This document shows, piece after piece, positions 51,701 to 60,266 of a stretch of DNA of 64,000 nt. The stretch comes from Cellulomonas aerilata (lineage in GTDB: Bacteria > Actinomycetota > Actinomycetes > Actinomycetales > Cellulomonadaceae): contig NZ_BJYY01000021.1 of NCBI RefSeq assembly GCF_007991755.1, positions 62,001 through 126,000 on the forward strand, in the 5' to 3' direction. The notes under the pieces were generated by a model. It had not been told where the DNA came from. It worked only from the letters and a program-made list of their open reading frames with translations, and searched no databases. Made by a program: the position numbers and the translations under genes. Each line of letters begins with the position of its first letter. Position 1 is the first letter of the stretch.

Positions 51701-53938
51701 GGCGCGTCGCAGCTGGCCGACCTGCTCGACCCCGCGGCGGTCGAGCGGACCGAGGCCGAGCTCATGGGCACCGCCCCGGAGCGGCTGGCCCGGCACGCGG
51801 AGGACCTCGCCGACGTCCTGCGCCGCCACGGCCCGCTCACCGCCGGCGAGGCCGCCACCCGGACCCGCGAGGACGTCCGGGAGCAGGTCCCGGCCTGGCT
51901 CGCCGAGCTCGAGAGCGCCCGGCGGCTCATCCGCGTGCGGCTCGCCGGCGCGGCACCCGCCCCCGACGGCACGGAGCGGACCGACCAGTGGGCCGCGGTG
52001 GAGGACGCCGGACGCCTGCGGGACGCGCTCGGGGTGGCGCTGCCGGTCGGCGTCCCGGAGGTCTTCACCGAGATCGTGCCCGACCCGCTCGGCGACCTGG
52101 TGCGACGGCACGCCCGGACGCACGGCCCGTTCCCCGCCGCCCAGGTCGCCGCCCGGTTCGGCATCGGTGTGGCGGTGGTGACCGACGTGCTGCGCCGCCT
52201 GGAGTCGTCCGGGGTGCTGGTGTCCGGACGGCTGCGCCCCGAGGTGCTCGGGGGCAGCGGCGAGGAGTACTGCGACACCGAGGTGCTGCGCACCCTTCGC
52301 CGGCGCTCCCTGGCCGCGCTGCGGGCCGAGGTCGAGCCGGTCGACCAGCGCGCCCTGGGCGTGTTCCTGCCCCGCTGGCAGGGCGTGGGCCGGCTGCGCG
52401 GCGTCGAGGGGCTCGCGCGGGCGATCGAGCAGCTCGCGGGCAGCGTCGTGCCGGCGTCCGCGCTGGAGTCGCTGGTGCTGCCGGCCCGGGTCGTGGACTA
52501 CTCCCCCGCGATGCTGGACGAGCTGACGGCCGCCGGTGAGGTGGTCTGGGCCGGCCACGGCGAGCTCGCCGCGCACGACGGGCAGGTCAGCCTGCACCCC
52601 ACCACCACGGCGGACCTCACGCTCCCGCCCGTCCCCGGCCTCGAGCCCGGGGGCCCGGTGGACACCCCGGAGCACCACGCCGTCCTGGCCGTGCTGGCCG
52701 ACGGCGGCGCGTTCTTCCTGCCCGCCGTCGCCGCTCGGGTGGCCGACCACCTGCGGGCCGAGGCGCTGCTCGCCGGCGAGGACCCCGACACGGTGGTGAC
52801 CCCGAGCCAGAGCCGGCTCGCCGGGGTGGTGTGGGACCTGGTGTGGGCCGGTCACCTGACGAACGACGGCCTGACCCCGCTGCGGGCGCGGCTGGCGGCC
52901 GGTGGCCCTCGCGGGTCCGGGACGGCGCACCGGGCCAAGGTCGCGGCACCACGGGCCCGCCCGTTCGCGCGCGGGACCCGGCTGGGTCTGCGGCCGGGGC
53001 TGGGACGCCCGACGTCCGCGGCGGCCGGCGGGTCCGGCGGGTCCGGCATGTCCGGCATGGTGTCGATCGCGGGCAACGAGGCCGGTGGCCGCTGGTCGCT
53101 GCTGCCCGCACGCGAGACCGACCCCACCGTGCGCGCGCACGCGCTGGCCGCGCAGCTGCTCGACCGGCACGGCGTCCTGACGCGTGCCGTCGCCCCGGCC
53201 GAGGGCATCGCCGGCCAGTTCGGGCTCGTCTACAAGGTGCTCGCCGCGCTCGAGCAGGCCGGCCAGGTCCGCCGCGGCTACTTCGTCGAGCACCTCGGCG
53301 GGTCCCAGTTCGCGCTGCCGGGGGCGGTGGACCAGCTGCGCGCGGACGCCAAGGAGGCATCCACCGACGCCGACGACGGTGGCGTGGACCTCGACGGTCC
53401 GGCGCTCGGCGGCCGTGCGCCCGGCGTCCCGATCGTGCTCGCCGCCACCGACCCGGCCAACCCCTACGGTGCCGCGCTGGCCTGGCCGACCGTGCCGCCA
53501 CCGCCCGGCGCGGACGGGCGTGCCGCGTCGGGCGCGCCCGGCCGGCTGCCCGGCGACGCCGCCGCGGCGGCCGTCGCCGCGGGAGCCGCCGGCGACGGGG
53601 CACCCGGGACGCCCGTCCCCGCGACCGCCGACGGCGGCCGGCACCGGCCGGGCCGCAAGGCCGGGTCCGTCGTCGTGCTGGTGTCCGGGGCGCTCGTCCT
53701 CTACGTCGAGCGCGGAGGTCGGACGGTCCTGTCGTTCACGCACGACCCGGAGCCGCTGACCATCGCCGCCCGAGGGCTCGCCGACGCCGTCCGGGCGGGA
53801 CGGCTCGGGCGCACCGCGATCCAGCGGGGGAACGGCACCGAGCTCCTCGGGGAGCTGCAGAGCCCGCTCGGGCGCGCGCTGGTCGGCGCCGGGTTCGCCC
53901 CGACGCCGCGCGGGCTGCGGCTGCGGAGCGCGTCGTGA
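48773..53938 (+). CDS. lhr: Large ATP-dependent helicase Lhr
   Basis: A 1721-residue superfamily 2 helicase. The Lhr core has Walker A VVAPTGSGKTLAAFL (about residues 58-72), motif II DEIHAVAGTKRGAHL (about 186), motif III LSAT, and VATSSLELGIDMGAVDLVVQVGSP with QRIGRAGH (motif VI). A winged helix and beta-barrel module follow. The C-terminal half (about 900 onward) carries the Lhr-CTD with an unusual Gly/Ser/Pro-rich linker near 1420-1440. Mycobacterial Lhr is a DNA repair helicase induced by DNA damage. The promoter here agrees with that. The GTG is leaderless. Confidence 0.94.
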   Translation: MSRPGSPTPPPGGDADPLRLFSPATRDWFTGAFAAPTTAQAGAWDAVGSGRNALVVAPTGSGKTLAAFLWALDGLLSPREGEPVPQTPVERCRVVYVSPLKALASDVERNLRSPLVGIRQAATRLGVPVPDVTVGVRTGDTPPTERRAFATKPPDILITTPESLYLVLTSAARVGLSGVRTVILDEIHAVAGTKRGAHLAVTLERLDALLPAPAQRIGLSATVRPVEAVASFLGGARTQADGGREVVVVQPESTKRIEVDVVVPVPDLSDLAGAPLPPGARVPEGPPLPAGEIDLTGPAAGNPSRASIWPHVEERVVDLVADHRSTLVFTNSRRGAERLTARMNEVWATRQGDDVPDPATLQVAAVPAQSGTAVGIGAGLPPSDASVLARAHHGSMSRAERTRTETELKAGRLPAVVATSSLELGIDMGAVDLVVQVGSPPSVASGLQRIGRAGHQVGAVSRGVLFPTFRGELVPSAVVAGRMRLGEIEHLAVLRNPLDVLAQQVVAMVAVEDWTVTDLAEVIRRSAPFAGLGDGALRAVLDMLAGRYPSEEFAELRARIVWDRTRDLLTARPGALRLAVTSGGTIPDRGLYGVFLATASGPVAGPDVPADDERSGGGRLRGGKRVGELDEEMVYESRVGDTFTLGSSTWRIEDITPDRVLVTPAPGIPGRLPFWKGDSPGRPADLGRAIGAWVRDVARMSPETARAEVERAGLDPWATDNLVAYLREQVEATGVVPDDRTLVVERFRDEIGDWRIVLHSPYGARVHAPWALVIGARMRERYGVDAAAMHADDGIVLRLPDMLVGDGSTSWDDSGPAVDPTDLLIDPDEVADAVREELGGSAMFGARFREAAARALLLPRRRPDRRQPLWQQRQRSSQLLSVAAQYPDFPILLEAVRECLQDDFDVEALTTLMADAAAGRVRVVEVTTPTPSPFAQSLLFGYTAQFLYDGDAPLAERRAAALTLDPTLLAELLGQSGASQLADLLDPAAVERTEAELMGTAPERLARHAEDLADVLRRHGPLTAGEAATRTREDVREQVPAWLAELESARRLIRVRLAGAAPAPDGTERTDQWAAVEDAGRLRDALGVALPVGVPEVFTEIVPDPLGDLVRRHARTHGPFPAAQVAARFGIGVAVVTDVLRRLESSGVLVSGRLRPEVLGGSGEEYCDTEVLRTLRRRSLAALRAEVEPVDQRALGVFLPRWQGVGRLRGVEGLARAIEQLAGSVVPASALESLVLPARVVDYSPAMLDELTAAGEVVWAGHGELAAHDGQVSLHPTTTADLTLPPVPGLEPGGPVDTPEHHAVLAVLADGGAFFLPAVAARVADHLRAEALLAGEDPDTVVTPSQSRLAGVVWDLVWAGHLTNDGLTPLRARLAAGGPRGSGTAHRAKVAAPRARPFARGTRLGLRPGLGRPTSAAAGGSGGSGMSGMVSIAGNEAGGRWSLLPARETDPTVRAHALAAQLLDRHGVLTRAVAPAEGIAGQFGLVYKVLAALEQAGQVRRGYFVEHLGGSQFALPGAVDQLRADAKEASTDADDGGVDLDGPALGGRAPGVPIVLAATDPANPYGAALAWPTVPPPPGADGRAASGAPGRLPGDAAAAAVAAGAAGDGAPGTPVPATADGGRHRPGRKAGSVVVLVSGALVLYVERGGRTVLSFTHDPEPLTIAARGLADAVRAGRLGRTAIQRGNGTELLGELQSPLGRALVGAGFAPTPRGLRLRSAS

Positions 53939-53950
53939 GGGGGTGCGCCG

Positions 53951-54751
53951 GTGCCTGAGGGCGACACCGTGCGTCGCAGCGCGTCGAAGCTCGACCAGGC
54001 GCTGACCGGCCGGGTGCTCGAGCGGGCCGAGCTCCGCTGGCCGTCGGCCGTCGGCGTCGACCTCACCGGGCGCACCGTCCTGGCCACGGTGTCCTACGGG
54101 AAGCACCTGCTCACCCGGTTCGACGACGGCCGGACGCTGCACACGCACCTGCGCATGGAGGGGTCCTGGGCGATCGCCCGCACCGGCGCCCCGGGGGCCC
54201 GTGGCCGCGGGCCGTACATCCGTGCGGTCCTCGGCAACGCCGTCTGGACCGCGCTCGGCGACCGGCTGGGCATGCTCGACGTGGTGGACACCCGCGAGGA
54301 GCACACCGTCATCGGCCACCTCGGGCCGGACATCCTCGACGACGCGTTCCCGACCGAGGGCCTGCCGGAGGCGCTGCGGCGCTGGGCGGTGCGCGGGTCC
54401 ATGCCGGTGGCCGAGGTCCTGCTCGACCAGACCGTGGTGGCGGGGATCGGCACCATCTGGACCGCCGAGCCGCTGTTCCTGCTGCGGCAGTGGCCGTGGA
54501 CCCCCGCGGACGAGCTCGAGGACCCCGCCGGGCTGCTGCTCGCCATCCGCAAGCTGATGGTCCGCTCCGTGCTGTCGACGAAGCCGCCGGGTCAGACGGT
54601 CGACGGCGGGCGTGGCGAGACGAGCTACGTGCACAGCCGGATCGGTCGGCCGTGCCGCCGTTGCGGGACCCCGATCGAGCGCGGCACCGTCCGCAAGCCG
54701 CCGCAGGAGCGGCCGGTCTTCTACTGCCCGCGCTGCCAGGCGCCGCGCTGA
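53951..54751 (+). CDS. nei: Endonuclease VIII-like DNA glycosylase (Nei2)
   Basis: A 266-residue bifunctional DNA glycosylase/AP lyase of the Fpg/Nei family. Pro2 and Glu3 (VPEGDTVRR) form the catalytic start, the helix-two-turns-helix is in the RGSMPVAEVLLDQTVVAGIGTIW segment, and a C-terminal zinc finger has CRRC and CPRC. GTG start; GAGGGGG lies upstream. It follows lhr after 12 nt, so both repair genes share one transcript from the lhr promoter. It removes oxidised pyrimidines according to family knowledge. Confidence 0.93.
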   Translation: MPEGDTVRRSASKLDQALTGRVLERAELRWPSAVGVDLTGRTVLATVSYGKHLLTRFDDGRTLHTHLRMEGSWAIARTGAPGARGRGPYIRAVLGNAVWTALGDRLGMLDVVDTREEHTVIGHLGPDILDDAFPTEGLPEALRRWAVRGSMPVAEVLLDQTVVAGIGTIWTAEPLFLLRQWPWTPADELEDPAGLLLAIRKLMVRSVLSTKPPGQTVDGGRGETSYVHSRIGRPCRRCGTPIERGTVRKPPQERPVFYCPRCQAPR

Positions 54752-55073
54752 CCGGAGGCCGGACGGTGACGCGCCGGAGAGACGCCCACCAAAGGCCGGA
54801 CCGTGACCGCCGGAGGGACGCCCACCGACGGCAGGGCACCGACCGTCGAGGACGCCGCCGGTAGGACGCCCACCGGCGAGGACCCCCACCGGCACGGACG
54901 CCGACCGCCGAGGACCCCCACCGGCACGGACGCCGACCGCGCGAGGACGCCCACCACCGACGGGCGGACCGAGCACCCACCGGACGCACGAATGCCGCGT
55001 CAGCCGGTGGCTGTCGCGGCGTCCCGCAAGAAGAAGGGTGACGACCGAGCGTGCCCGGCCGTCGTGGTGACAA
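54752..55073. other. Repeat-rich convergent spacer between nei and clgR
   Basis: The 322-bp gap holds many GGACGCCCACCG-like copies, including a perfect 32-bp tandem duplication. No gene, terminator hairpin or promoter was identified. Confidence 0.65.
54877..54940. repeat. Perfect 32-bp tandem duplication
   Basis: 54877-54908 and 54909-54940 are identical 32-mers (starting CGAGGACCCCCACCGGCACG), followed by a partial third copy. The unit is not a multiple of three, so it is unlikely to be coding. Confidence 0.95.
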
Positions 55074-55421
55074 TCAGCCCGTCGGGGCCAGCTCGCCTCG
55101 TCCGCGCGCCCAGCCGAGCCCGGTGTCGTCGACCGGGCCCACCGACGTCGCGAGGTCGGCCGGGACGGTGTCGGGGATCAGCAGACCCTCGGCGACGGCG
55201 ACCCGGTCGCTGACCTCACGCAGCACGAGCGACAGCGGGACGGCGAGGGCGTCGCAGATGCTGCCGAGCAGCTCCGACGACGCCTCCTTCTGACCACGCT
55301 CCACCTCGCTGAGGTAGCCCAGGGACACCCGGGCGGCCGAGGACACCTCGCGCAGGGTGCGCCCCTGTCGCTGGCGGGCATCCCGCAGCACGTCCCCGAT
55401 CTCGCGGCGCAGTACCACCAT
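55074..55421 (-). CDS. clgR: XRE-family regulator ClgR-like
   Basis: A 115-residue helix-turn-helix regulator. The HTH is in [36 protein letters not shown] (about residues 10-46), followed by [22 protein letters not shown]. The position beside cinA and pgsA is that of clgR, which activates clp protease genes in corynebacteria, mycobacteria and streptomycetes. The ATG has GGGAGGGGG upstream. ClgR proteins end in a short degradation-prone tail; here the C-terminus is GRGELAPTG. Target genes are not in this window. Confidence 0.82.
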   Translation of the reverse strand: MVVLRREIGDVLRDARQRQGRTLREVSSAARVSLGYLSEVERGQKEASSELLGSICDALAVPLSLVLREVSDRVAVAEGLLIPDTVPADLATSVGPVDDTGLGWARGRGELAPTG

Positions 55422-55611
55422 CTGGCGTCCCCCTCCCGAGTCCCGCGCGGTCGTCGACCGCTGCTCCTGCGTAGCCACCTGGGGCGGTCGACCGGCGACC
55501 GCCGCGTTCACGCTTCCCCTGCTGGGGAGATTCCTACCGTACCCCGGAGCGACCAACCTGCCCTGCGGAGGCCCGCTCACGGGCCGGATGTTCTGCACAC
55601 TTCACCCAACG

Positions 55612-56205
55612 TCACCCTGATGCCGGGTGTTCCCCACCGACGGCTCCAGAAACCACCAGGTTCGTCGCGCAGGCGAGCACGGCGCGGCAGGCACCGGCGC
55701 GCACCGCAGCGCGGTCGCCCGGCAGCCGCAGCGACTCCACCCGGACGGCGTCCGGGGTCACGACGGCGACGTGGACCTCACCGGCGCGATGACCGTCCTG
55801 GCTGCCCGGTCCCGCGACACCGGTGGTCGCGAGGCCCACCTCGGCCCCGAGCCGCCGGCGCACCCCGCGGGCCATGGCCTCGGCGACGTCGGGGTCGACC
55901 GGCCCCCGGGCGGCGAGGAGCGCCCCGTCGACGCCGAGCAGCGAGGCCTTGAGATCCGTCGCGTAGGCGACGACGCCGCCCCGCAGCACCCGGGAGGCAC
56001 CGGGCACGTCGACGACCTCCGCGGCGACCATGCCGCCGGTCAGGGACTCGGCCACCGCCACCGTCCACCCCCGGTCGGCGAGCGCCCGGACGAGCACGGC
56101 GGCCGCGCCCTCCACTCCGTCCGCTGCCGCGCTCTCCGCGTCGGCCGCGCCGTCCGTCCCGAGCCGGGGACCGGGACGCGCAGAGCCGGACGAGGAGTCA
56201 GGCAC
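55612..56205 (-). CDS. Nicotinamide-nucleotide amidohydrolase PncC (CinA C-terminal domain)
   Basis: A 197-residue protein with only the C-terminal domain of CinA, which deamidates nicotinamide mononucleotide to salvage NAD. The signature is TVAVAESLTGGMVAAEVVDVPGASRVLRGGVVAY (about residues 48-81). TTGVAGPGSQDGHRAGEVHVAV (about 127-148) follows. The N-terminal 35 residues are a low-complexity acidic tail. The GTG start overlaps the end of pgsA by 8 nt, so the two are coupled. This CinA domain alone is the common form next to pgsA in actinobacteria. Confidence 0.92.
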   Translation of the reverse strand: MPDSSSGSARPGPRLGTDGAADAESAAADGVEGAAAVLVRALADRGWTVAVAESLTGGMVAAEVVDVPGASRVLRGGVVAYATDLKASLLGVDGALLAARGPVDPDVAEAMARGVRRRLGAEVGLATTGVAGPGSQDGHRAGEVHVAVVTPDAVRVESLRLPGDRAAVRAGACRAVLACATNLVVSGAVGGEHPASG

Positions 56206-56776
56206 GCCCGGCGTGACGCAGGCCGGCGGCCTGCCGGACGTAGTCGGCGCCGGTCACCAGTGTCACCAGCACCGCGGCGGCCATGGTGGCCACGGCGACG
56301 AGTCGCACGATGCCGGGCAGGTGGTCCAGCGGCAGCAGGAACAGCGAGATCGCCACCGCCTGCAGCACGGTCTTGAGCTTGCCGCCGCGCGAGGCCGCGA
56401 TCACGCCGTAGCGCAGGACGACGAACCGCAGCGCGGTGACACCCAGCTCGCGGGCCAGGATGACGACGGTGACCCACCAGGGCAGCTCGCCCAGCATGGA
56501 CAGGCCGATGAGGCCGGCCCCGATGAGGGCCTTGTCGGCGATCGGGTCGAGCATCTTGCCCAGGTCGGTGACGAGGTTGTCGCGTCGCGCGAGGTAGCCG
56601 TCCAGCCTGTCGGTGCTCGCGGCCAGCACGAAGATCGCCGTGGCGACCAGTCGCCAGGTGACCGACTCGCCGTCGGCGGCGAGGAGCGCGACCACGAAGA
56701 ACGGGACGAGCGCGATCCGCGCGATCGTCACCGCGTTCGCGACGTTCCAGGGCGAGGGAGGAGCTTCGGTCACCAC
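56198..56776 (-). CDS. pgsA: CDP-diacylglycerol-glycerol-3-phosphate 3-phosphatidyltransferase
   Basis: This membrane enzyme makes phosphatidylglycerol phosphate. It has 192 residues, with about five membrane segments. The CDP-alcohol phosphatidyltransferase motif D-x2-DG-x2-AR-x8-G-x3-D-x3-D is complete in STDRLDGYLARRDNLVTDLG and the following KMLDPIAD (about residues 54-80). The start is a GTG (56776), with TAGGCT 6 nt upstream, so the gene looks leaderless. It leads the pgsA-cinA unit and continues the conserved order after ftsK. Confidence 0.93.
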   Translation of the reverse strand: MVTEAPPSPWNVANAVTIARIALVPFFVVALLAADGESVTWRLVATAIFVLAASTDRLDGYLARRDNLVTDLGKMLDPIADKALIGAGLIGLSMLGELPWWVTVVILARELGVTALRFVVLRYGVIAASRGGKLKTVLQAVAISLFLLPLDHLPGIVRLVAVATMAAAVLVTLVTGADYVRQAAGLRHAGRA

Positions 56777-56782
56777 CCGACC

Positions 56783-56788
56783 AGCCTA
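56783..56788 (-). promoter_or_regulatory. -10 hexamer of the leaderless pgsA promoter
   Basis: TAGGCT ends 6 nt before the GTG at 56776. Confidence 0.5.
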
Positions 56789-56940
56789 GGGCTCCGGTGC
56801 GGCACCGCCCGTCGAGACGCCCCCGGATCGCCGATGGACCGTTTCACCGCCGGTCACACGGAGGTCACCCGCCGACCACCTCCGGGACACCCACCGACAC
56901 CCACCGACCCGGCGGCGCCGCCCGGGCCGGCGGCCGCACG

Positions 56941-56967
56941 GACCACCGCACGACCACCGCACGACCG
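56941..56967. repeat. 11-bp tandem repeat downstream of ftsK
   Basis: GACCACCGCAC occurs twice in a row (56941-56951 and 56952-56962), plus a partial third copy. The motif resembles the rsmH-leader array. Confidence 0.75.
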
Positions 56968-56969
56968 CC

Positions 56970-59693
56970 TCAGCGACCGCCCCAGCCGGGGCCCTCGTCG
57001 GCGTCGGCGTCGTCGTGGTAGTCCTCCGCGACCGGCGGCATCGAGTCGCCGATCACGTCGTCGTCGTCGGCCGCCGGCGGCTCGCCACGCAGCATCGCGA
57101 GCGTGCCCGGCAGGTCGTCCGGCTGGACCAGCACCTCGCGGGCCTTGGACCCCTCGGAGGGGCCGACGATCTCGCGGGACTCCAGCAGGTCCATCAGACG
57201 CCCGGCCTTGGCGAAGCCGACCCGCAGCTTGCGCTGCAGCATCGAGGTCGACCCGAACTGCGTGGTGACCACGAGCTCGGCGGCCTGCAGCAGCAGGTCC
57301 AGGTCGTCGCCGATGTCCTCGTCGACGGCCTTCTTCTCCACCGTCGGGGTGACGTCCTTGCGGTACACCGGCTTGAGCTGGGTCTTGACGTGCTCGACGA
57401 CGGCGTGGATCTCGCTCTCGGACACCCACGCACCCTGGGTCCGCATGGGCTTGGACGCGCCCATCGGCAGGAACAGGGCGTCACCCTGGCCGATCAGCTT
57501 CTCCGCGCCCGGCTGGTCCAGGACGACGCGGGAGTCCGTGAGCGAGGACGTCGCGAACGCCAGGCGCGAGGGCACGTTCGCCTTGATCAGGCCGGTGACC
57601 ACGTCGACCGAGGGCCGCTGCGTCGCCAGGACGAGGTGGATCCCGGCCGCGCGCGCGAGCTGGGTGATCCGCTGGATGGAGGCCTCGACGTCACGCGGGG
57701 CGACCATCATGAGGTCGGCGAGCTCGTCGACGATGACCAGCAGGTACGGGTACGGCGCGATCTTGCGCTCGCTGCCGGGCAGGGGGTGGACCTTGCCCGC
57801 GCGCACCGCGACGTTGAAGTCGTCGATGTGCTTGAACCCGAACATCGCCAGGTCGTCGTAGCGCGCCTCCATCTCGCGCACGACCCACTCCAGGGCCTCG
57901 GCGGCCTTCTTGGGGTTGGTGATGATCGGCGTGATGAGGTGCGGGATGCCCTCGTAGATCGTCAGCTCGACGCGCTTGGGGTCCACGAGCACCATGCGGA
58001 CCTCGTCCGGGGTGGAGCGCATGAGGATCGAGACGATCATCGAGTTCACGAAGCTGGACTTGCCCGCACCGGTGGCACCGGCGACGAGCAGGTGCGGCAT
58101 CTTGGCGAGGTTCGCCACGACGTAGCCGCCCTCGACGTCCTTGCCCACGCCGATGACCATCGGGTGCTCGGTGCGCCGGGCGGCCGACGACCGCAGCACG
58201 TCGCCCAGGGAGACGGTCTCGCGGTCGGTGTTGGGGATCTCGATGCCGATCGCCGACTTGCCGGGGATCGGGGACAGGATCCGGACGTCCGCGCTGGCCA
58301 CCGCGTAGGCGATGTTCTTGCTGAGCGCCGTGACGCGCTCGACCTTGACCGCAGGGCCGAGCTCGACCTCGTAGCGGGTGACCGTCGGGCCGCGCATGAA
58401 GCCGGTGACCTGCGCGTCGATCTCGAACTGGTCCAGGACCGTCGTGAGCGCCTCGACGACCCGGTCGTTCGCGGCGGACCGCACCTTGTGCGGGGCACCC
58501 TTGGCGAGCACCTCGTCCGACGGCAGCGAGTAGACGACGTCGCCCTCGAGCATGGGCTGCTCGCCGCGCGGCACGCCCGTCGTCGGCGGGGCGGGCAGGT
58601 CGCGGGGGTCCGCGTGGCCGACGGCGGCGACGACGGCCGTGGGCGCGGTCGCGGCTGCGTCGGGGGCGTCGGGGGCGACGGCGCGGCTGCCGGGTGTCGT
58701 GGCGGCGGGCTCGTCGGCGTCGGCGGCGTCCTCCGGCGGCGCGACGATGGCCGCCCGCTCGAACGCCTCGTCCGCCTCGTACTGCGCCAGCAGGGCGGCG
58801 GCCTCCGCGGCCTCGGCCTCCTGCTGCCGCTTGCGCTCGCTGCGGCGCGGGCCGCGCTTGCGGGGCTCCGGCTCCTCGGGCAGCGCGGTGTGGCCGGCGT
58901 TGATGACCAGGGGTGCGTCGTCGTCGTCCGCGGCGTCGGGACGCTCGTGGCCGCCGGTGAGCTTGTGGTACGCGCCGGCCAGGCGCGGTCCGATCATGTG
59001 CACCGGCGTCGCGGTGATGACCAGCAGGCCGAAGAACGCCAGCATGAGCAGCAGCGGCACCGCCACCCACGGCGTCAGCGCGCTGGCCAGCGGCGTGGCG
59101 GTGAGGTAGCCGATGATCCCGCCGGCCTCGCGCAGGGCGGCGAAGCCGTCGGCGGGCGCCGGCAGCCCGGCGGAGAGGTGGACCAGCGCGCACACGGCCA
59201 CGCCGAGCGCGGCGATCCCGATGGTGACGCGCGAGTTCTCCTGCGCGCGCTCGGGGTGCCGCATGACGCGCACCGCCAGCCCGAGCAGGACCAGCGGGAT
59301 CACGACGCCGACCCGGCCGAAGGTGCCGGCGACCACGGCGTGGATGACGGTCCCGGCGGTGCCCGCCAGCCCCCACCACTCGCGGGCGGCGACGATCACC
59401 GCGAGCGCGAGCAGGGTGAAGCCGATGCCGTCCCGGCGCAGCGCCGGGTCCAGGTCGCGGGCACCGTGCCCGACGCGGCGAGCCGTCCCACCGACCACGT
59501 GCGCACATCCCATCCACAGACCGCGGACCATGCGCACGGGCAGCGCCGGGCGCGGCGGCGGCGGGGTCGGGGTCGCCTTGCTGGACCGGCCGGGGGGTCG
59601 CGAGGAGCCTCCGCCCGGCGTGCCGCGCGGGGACGAGGCCCGGGGCCGCCCAGCGGCGTCGGACCGGCCGGGAGAGGACGTGCTGGTGGCCAT
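56970..59693 (-). CDS. ftsK: DNA translocase FtsK
   Basis: FtsK is anchored at the division septum and pumps chromosomal DNA. It has 907 residues: a low-complexity N-terminus, four membrane segments (about 95-240), a charged linker (about 260-390, acidic and Ala/Pro-rich), the motor domain with Walker A in LLVAGATGAGKSSFVNSMI (about 538-556), and LLVIVDELADLMM. The C-terminal gamma domain (winged helix) is LLQAAELVVTTQFGSTSMLQRKLRVGFAKAGRLMDLLE. The ATG has a nearby GAGGCC and a TACGTT hexamer 9 nt upstream. It leads the conserved order ftsK-pgsA-cinA-clgR. Confidence 0.96.
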   Translation of the reverse strand: MATSTSSPGRSDAAGRPRASSPRGTPGGGSSRPPGRSSKATPTPPPPRPALPVRMVRGLWMGCAHVVGGTARRVGHGARDLDPALRRDGIGFTLLALAVIVAAREWWGLAGTAGTVIHAVVAGTFGRVGVVIPLVLLGLAVRVMRHPERAQENSRVTIGIAALGVAVCALVHLSAGLPAPADGFAALREAGGIIGYLTATPLASALTPWVAVPLLLMLAFFGLLVITATPVHMIGPRLAGAYHKLTGGHERPDAADDDDAPLVINAGHTALPEEPEPRKRGPRRSERKRQQEAEAAEAAALLAQYEADEAFERAAIVAPPEDAADADEPAATTPGSRAVAPDAPDAAATAPTAVVAAVGHADPRDLPAPPTTGVPRGEQPMLEGDVVYSLPSDEVLAKGAPHKVRSAANDRVVEALTTVLDQFEIDAQVTGFMRGPTVTRYEVELGPAVKVERVTALSKNIAYAVASADVRILSPIPGKSAIGIEIPNTDRETVSLGDVLRSSAARRTEHPMVIGVGKDVEGGYVVANLAKMPHLLVAGATGAGKSSFVNSMIVSILMRSTPDEVRMVLVDPKRVELTIYEGIPHLITPIITNPKKAAEALEWVVREMEARYDDLAMFGFKHIDDFNVAVRAGKVHPLPGSERKIAPYPYLLVIVDELADLMMVAPRDVEASIQRITQLARAAGIHLVLATQRPSVDVVTGLIKANVPSRLAFATSSLTDSRVVLDQPGAEKLIGQGDALFLPMGASKPMRTQGAWVSESEIHAVVEHVKTQLKPVYRKDVTPTVEKKAVDEDIGDDLDLLLQAAELVVTTQFGSTSMLQRKLRVGFAKAGRLMDLLESREIVGPSEGSKAREVLVQPDDLPGTLAMLRGEPPAADDDDVIGDSMPPVAEDYHDDADADEGPGWGGR

Positions 59694-59766
59694 AGTGGCC
59701 TCAACGTAGCGGCCCGTCGTGCGGACGCGACCGGCGACACCCCGGCCCGGCACCGTGGCCGCCGTC

Positions 59767-60180
59767 TCACCCGGCAGCGAGGAGCCCCAGCCCGAGCGTC
59801 ACGACGGCGGCGGCGAGCACCACGGCTCCCGCCACGAGGAGGGCGATCCAGCGGTTGGGCCGGTCCCGTCCCGCGCCCATGGCCGAGAGGAAGAAGCCCG
59901 CGGGCATGAGGATCGCCGCCACGAGCACGCCGGTGCGGGCGAACCAGCCGACGAGCCCGGTCAGGCCGGCGGCCTCGGAGAGCAGCAGGCACACCAGGCC
60001 CAGCGTCACCAGGACGCCGGCGTGCGCGTGCCCGGCCCGGTAGAACCGCCGCTGGAAGTCCGTGGCCGGGACCGCGCCGGTGACCACGCGCAGCATGAAC
60101 GCTCCCCCGGACTCGATCGCCACGACGGTCAGCAGCACCACGCCCGCGGTCGTGCGGGCGGCATCGGTCAGCTCGAGCAC
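59767..60180 (-). CDS. Four-helix membrane protein divergent from tetR
   Basis: A 137-residue integral membrane protein with four predicted helices (about residues 13-33, 52-74, 80-101, 112-135). No catalytic motif is seen, and I do not recognise the family with certainty. The sequence has conserved-looking polar residues in IESGGAFMLRVVTG and FYRAGHAHAGVLV, including a His pair that might bind a ligand or haem. GTG start, with GAGGTG upstream. It is divergent from a tetR gene with a paired operator between, so it is the most likely target of that regulator. It could be a small exporter or a membrane sensor. Confidence 0.75.
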   Translation of the reverse strand: MLELTDAARTTAGVVLLTVVAIESGGAFMLRVVTGAVPATDFQRRFYRAGHAHAGVLVTLGLVCLLLSEAAGLTGLVGWFARTGVLVAAILMPAGFFLSAMGAGRDRPNRWIALLVAGAVVLAAAVVTLGLGLLAAG

Positions 60181-60210
60181 GGGGCACCTCGTCCGGTCGG
60201 GAAAGTTCTG

Positions 60211-60236
60211 GAACACTGTTATAGAACACCGTTACC
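60211..60236. promoter_or_regulatory. TetR operator between the divergent genes
   Basis: Two 13-bp direct repeats (GAACACTGTTATA and GAACACCGTTACC), with TGTT-ATAG-AACA as an internal palindrome. The site overlaps a TTACCA -35 (60232-60237) for tetR. Confidence 0.6.
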
Positions 60237-60254
60237 ACTGGGCCGGTCAAGCCC

Positions 60255-60260
60255 TAGACT
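60255..60260 (+). promoter_or_regulatory. tetR -10 hexamer, leaderless
   Basis: TAGACT is 17 nt after TTACCA and ends 6 nt before the tetR ATG. Confidence 0.6.
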
Positions 60261-60266
60261 CCCCGC

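Noticed and set aside
54877-54940. CRISPR array
   Set aside because: The 32-bp repeats are directly adjacent with no spacers, and no cas genes are near.
49682-54976. A very long minus-strand open frame of about 1760 codons opposite lhr and nei
   Set aside because: It is antisense to two well-supported genes, reads as low-complexity Arg/Gly/His/Asp sequence and has no family motif. It results from high G+C in third codon positions.
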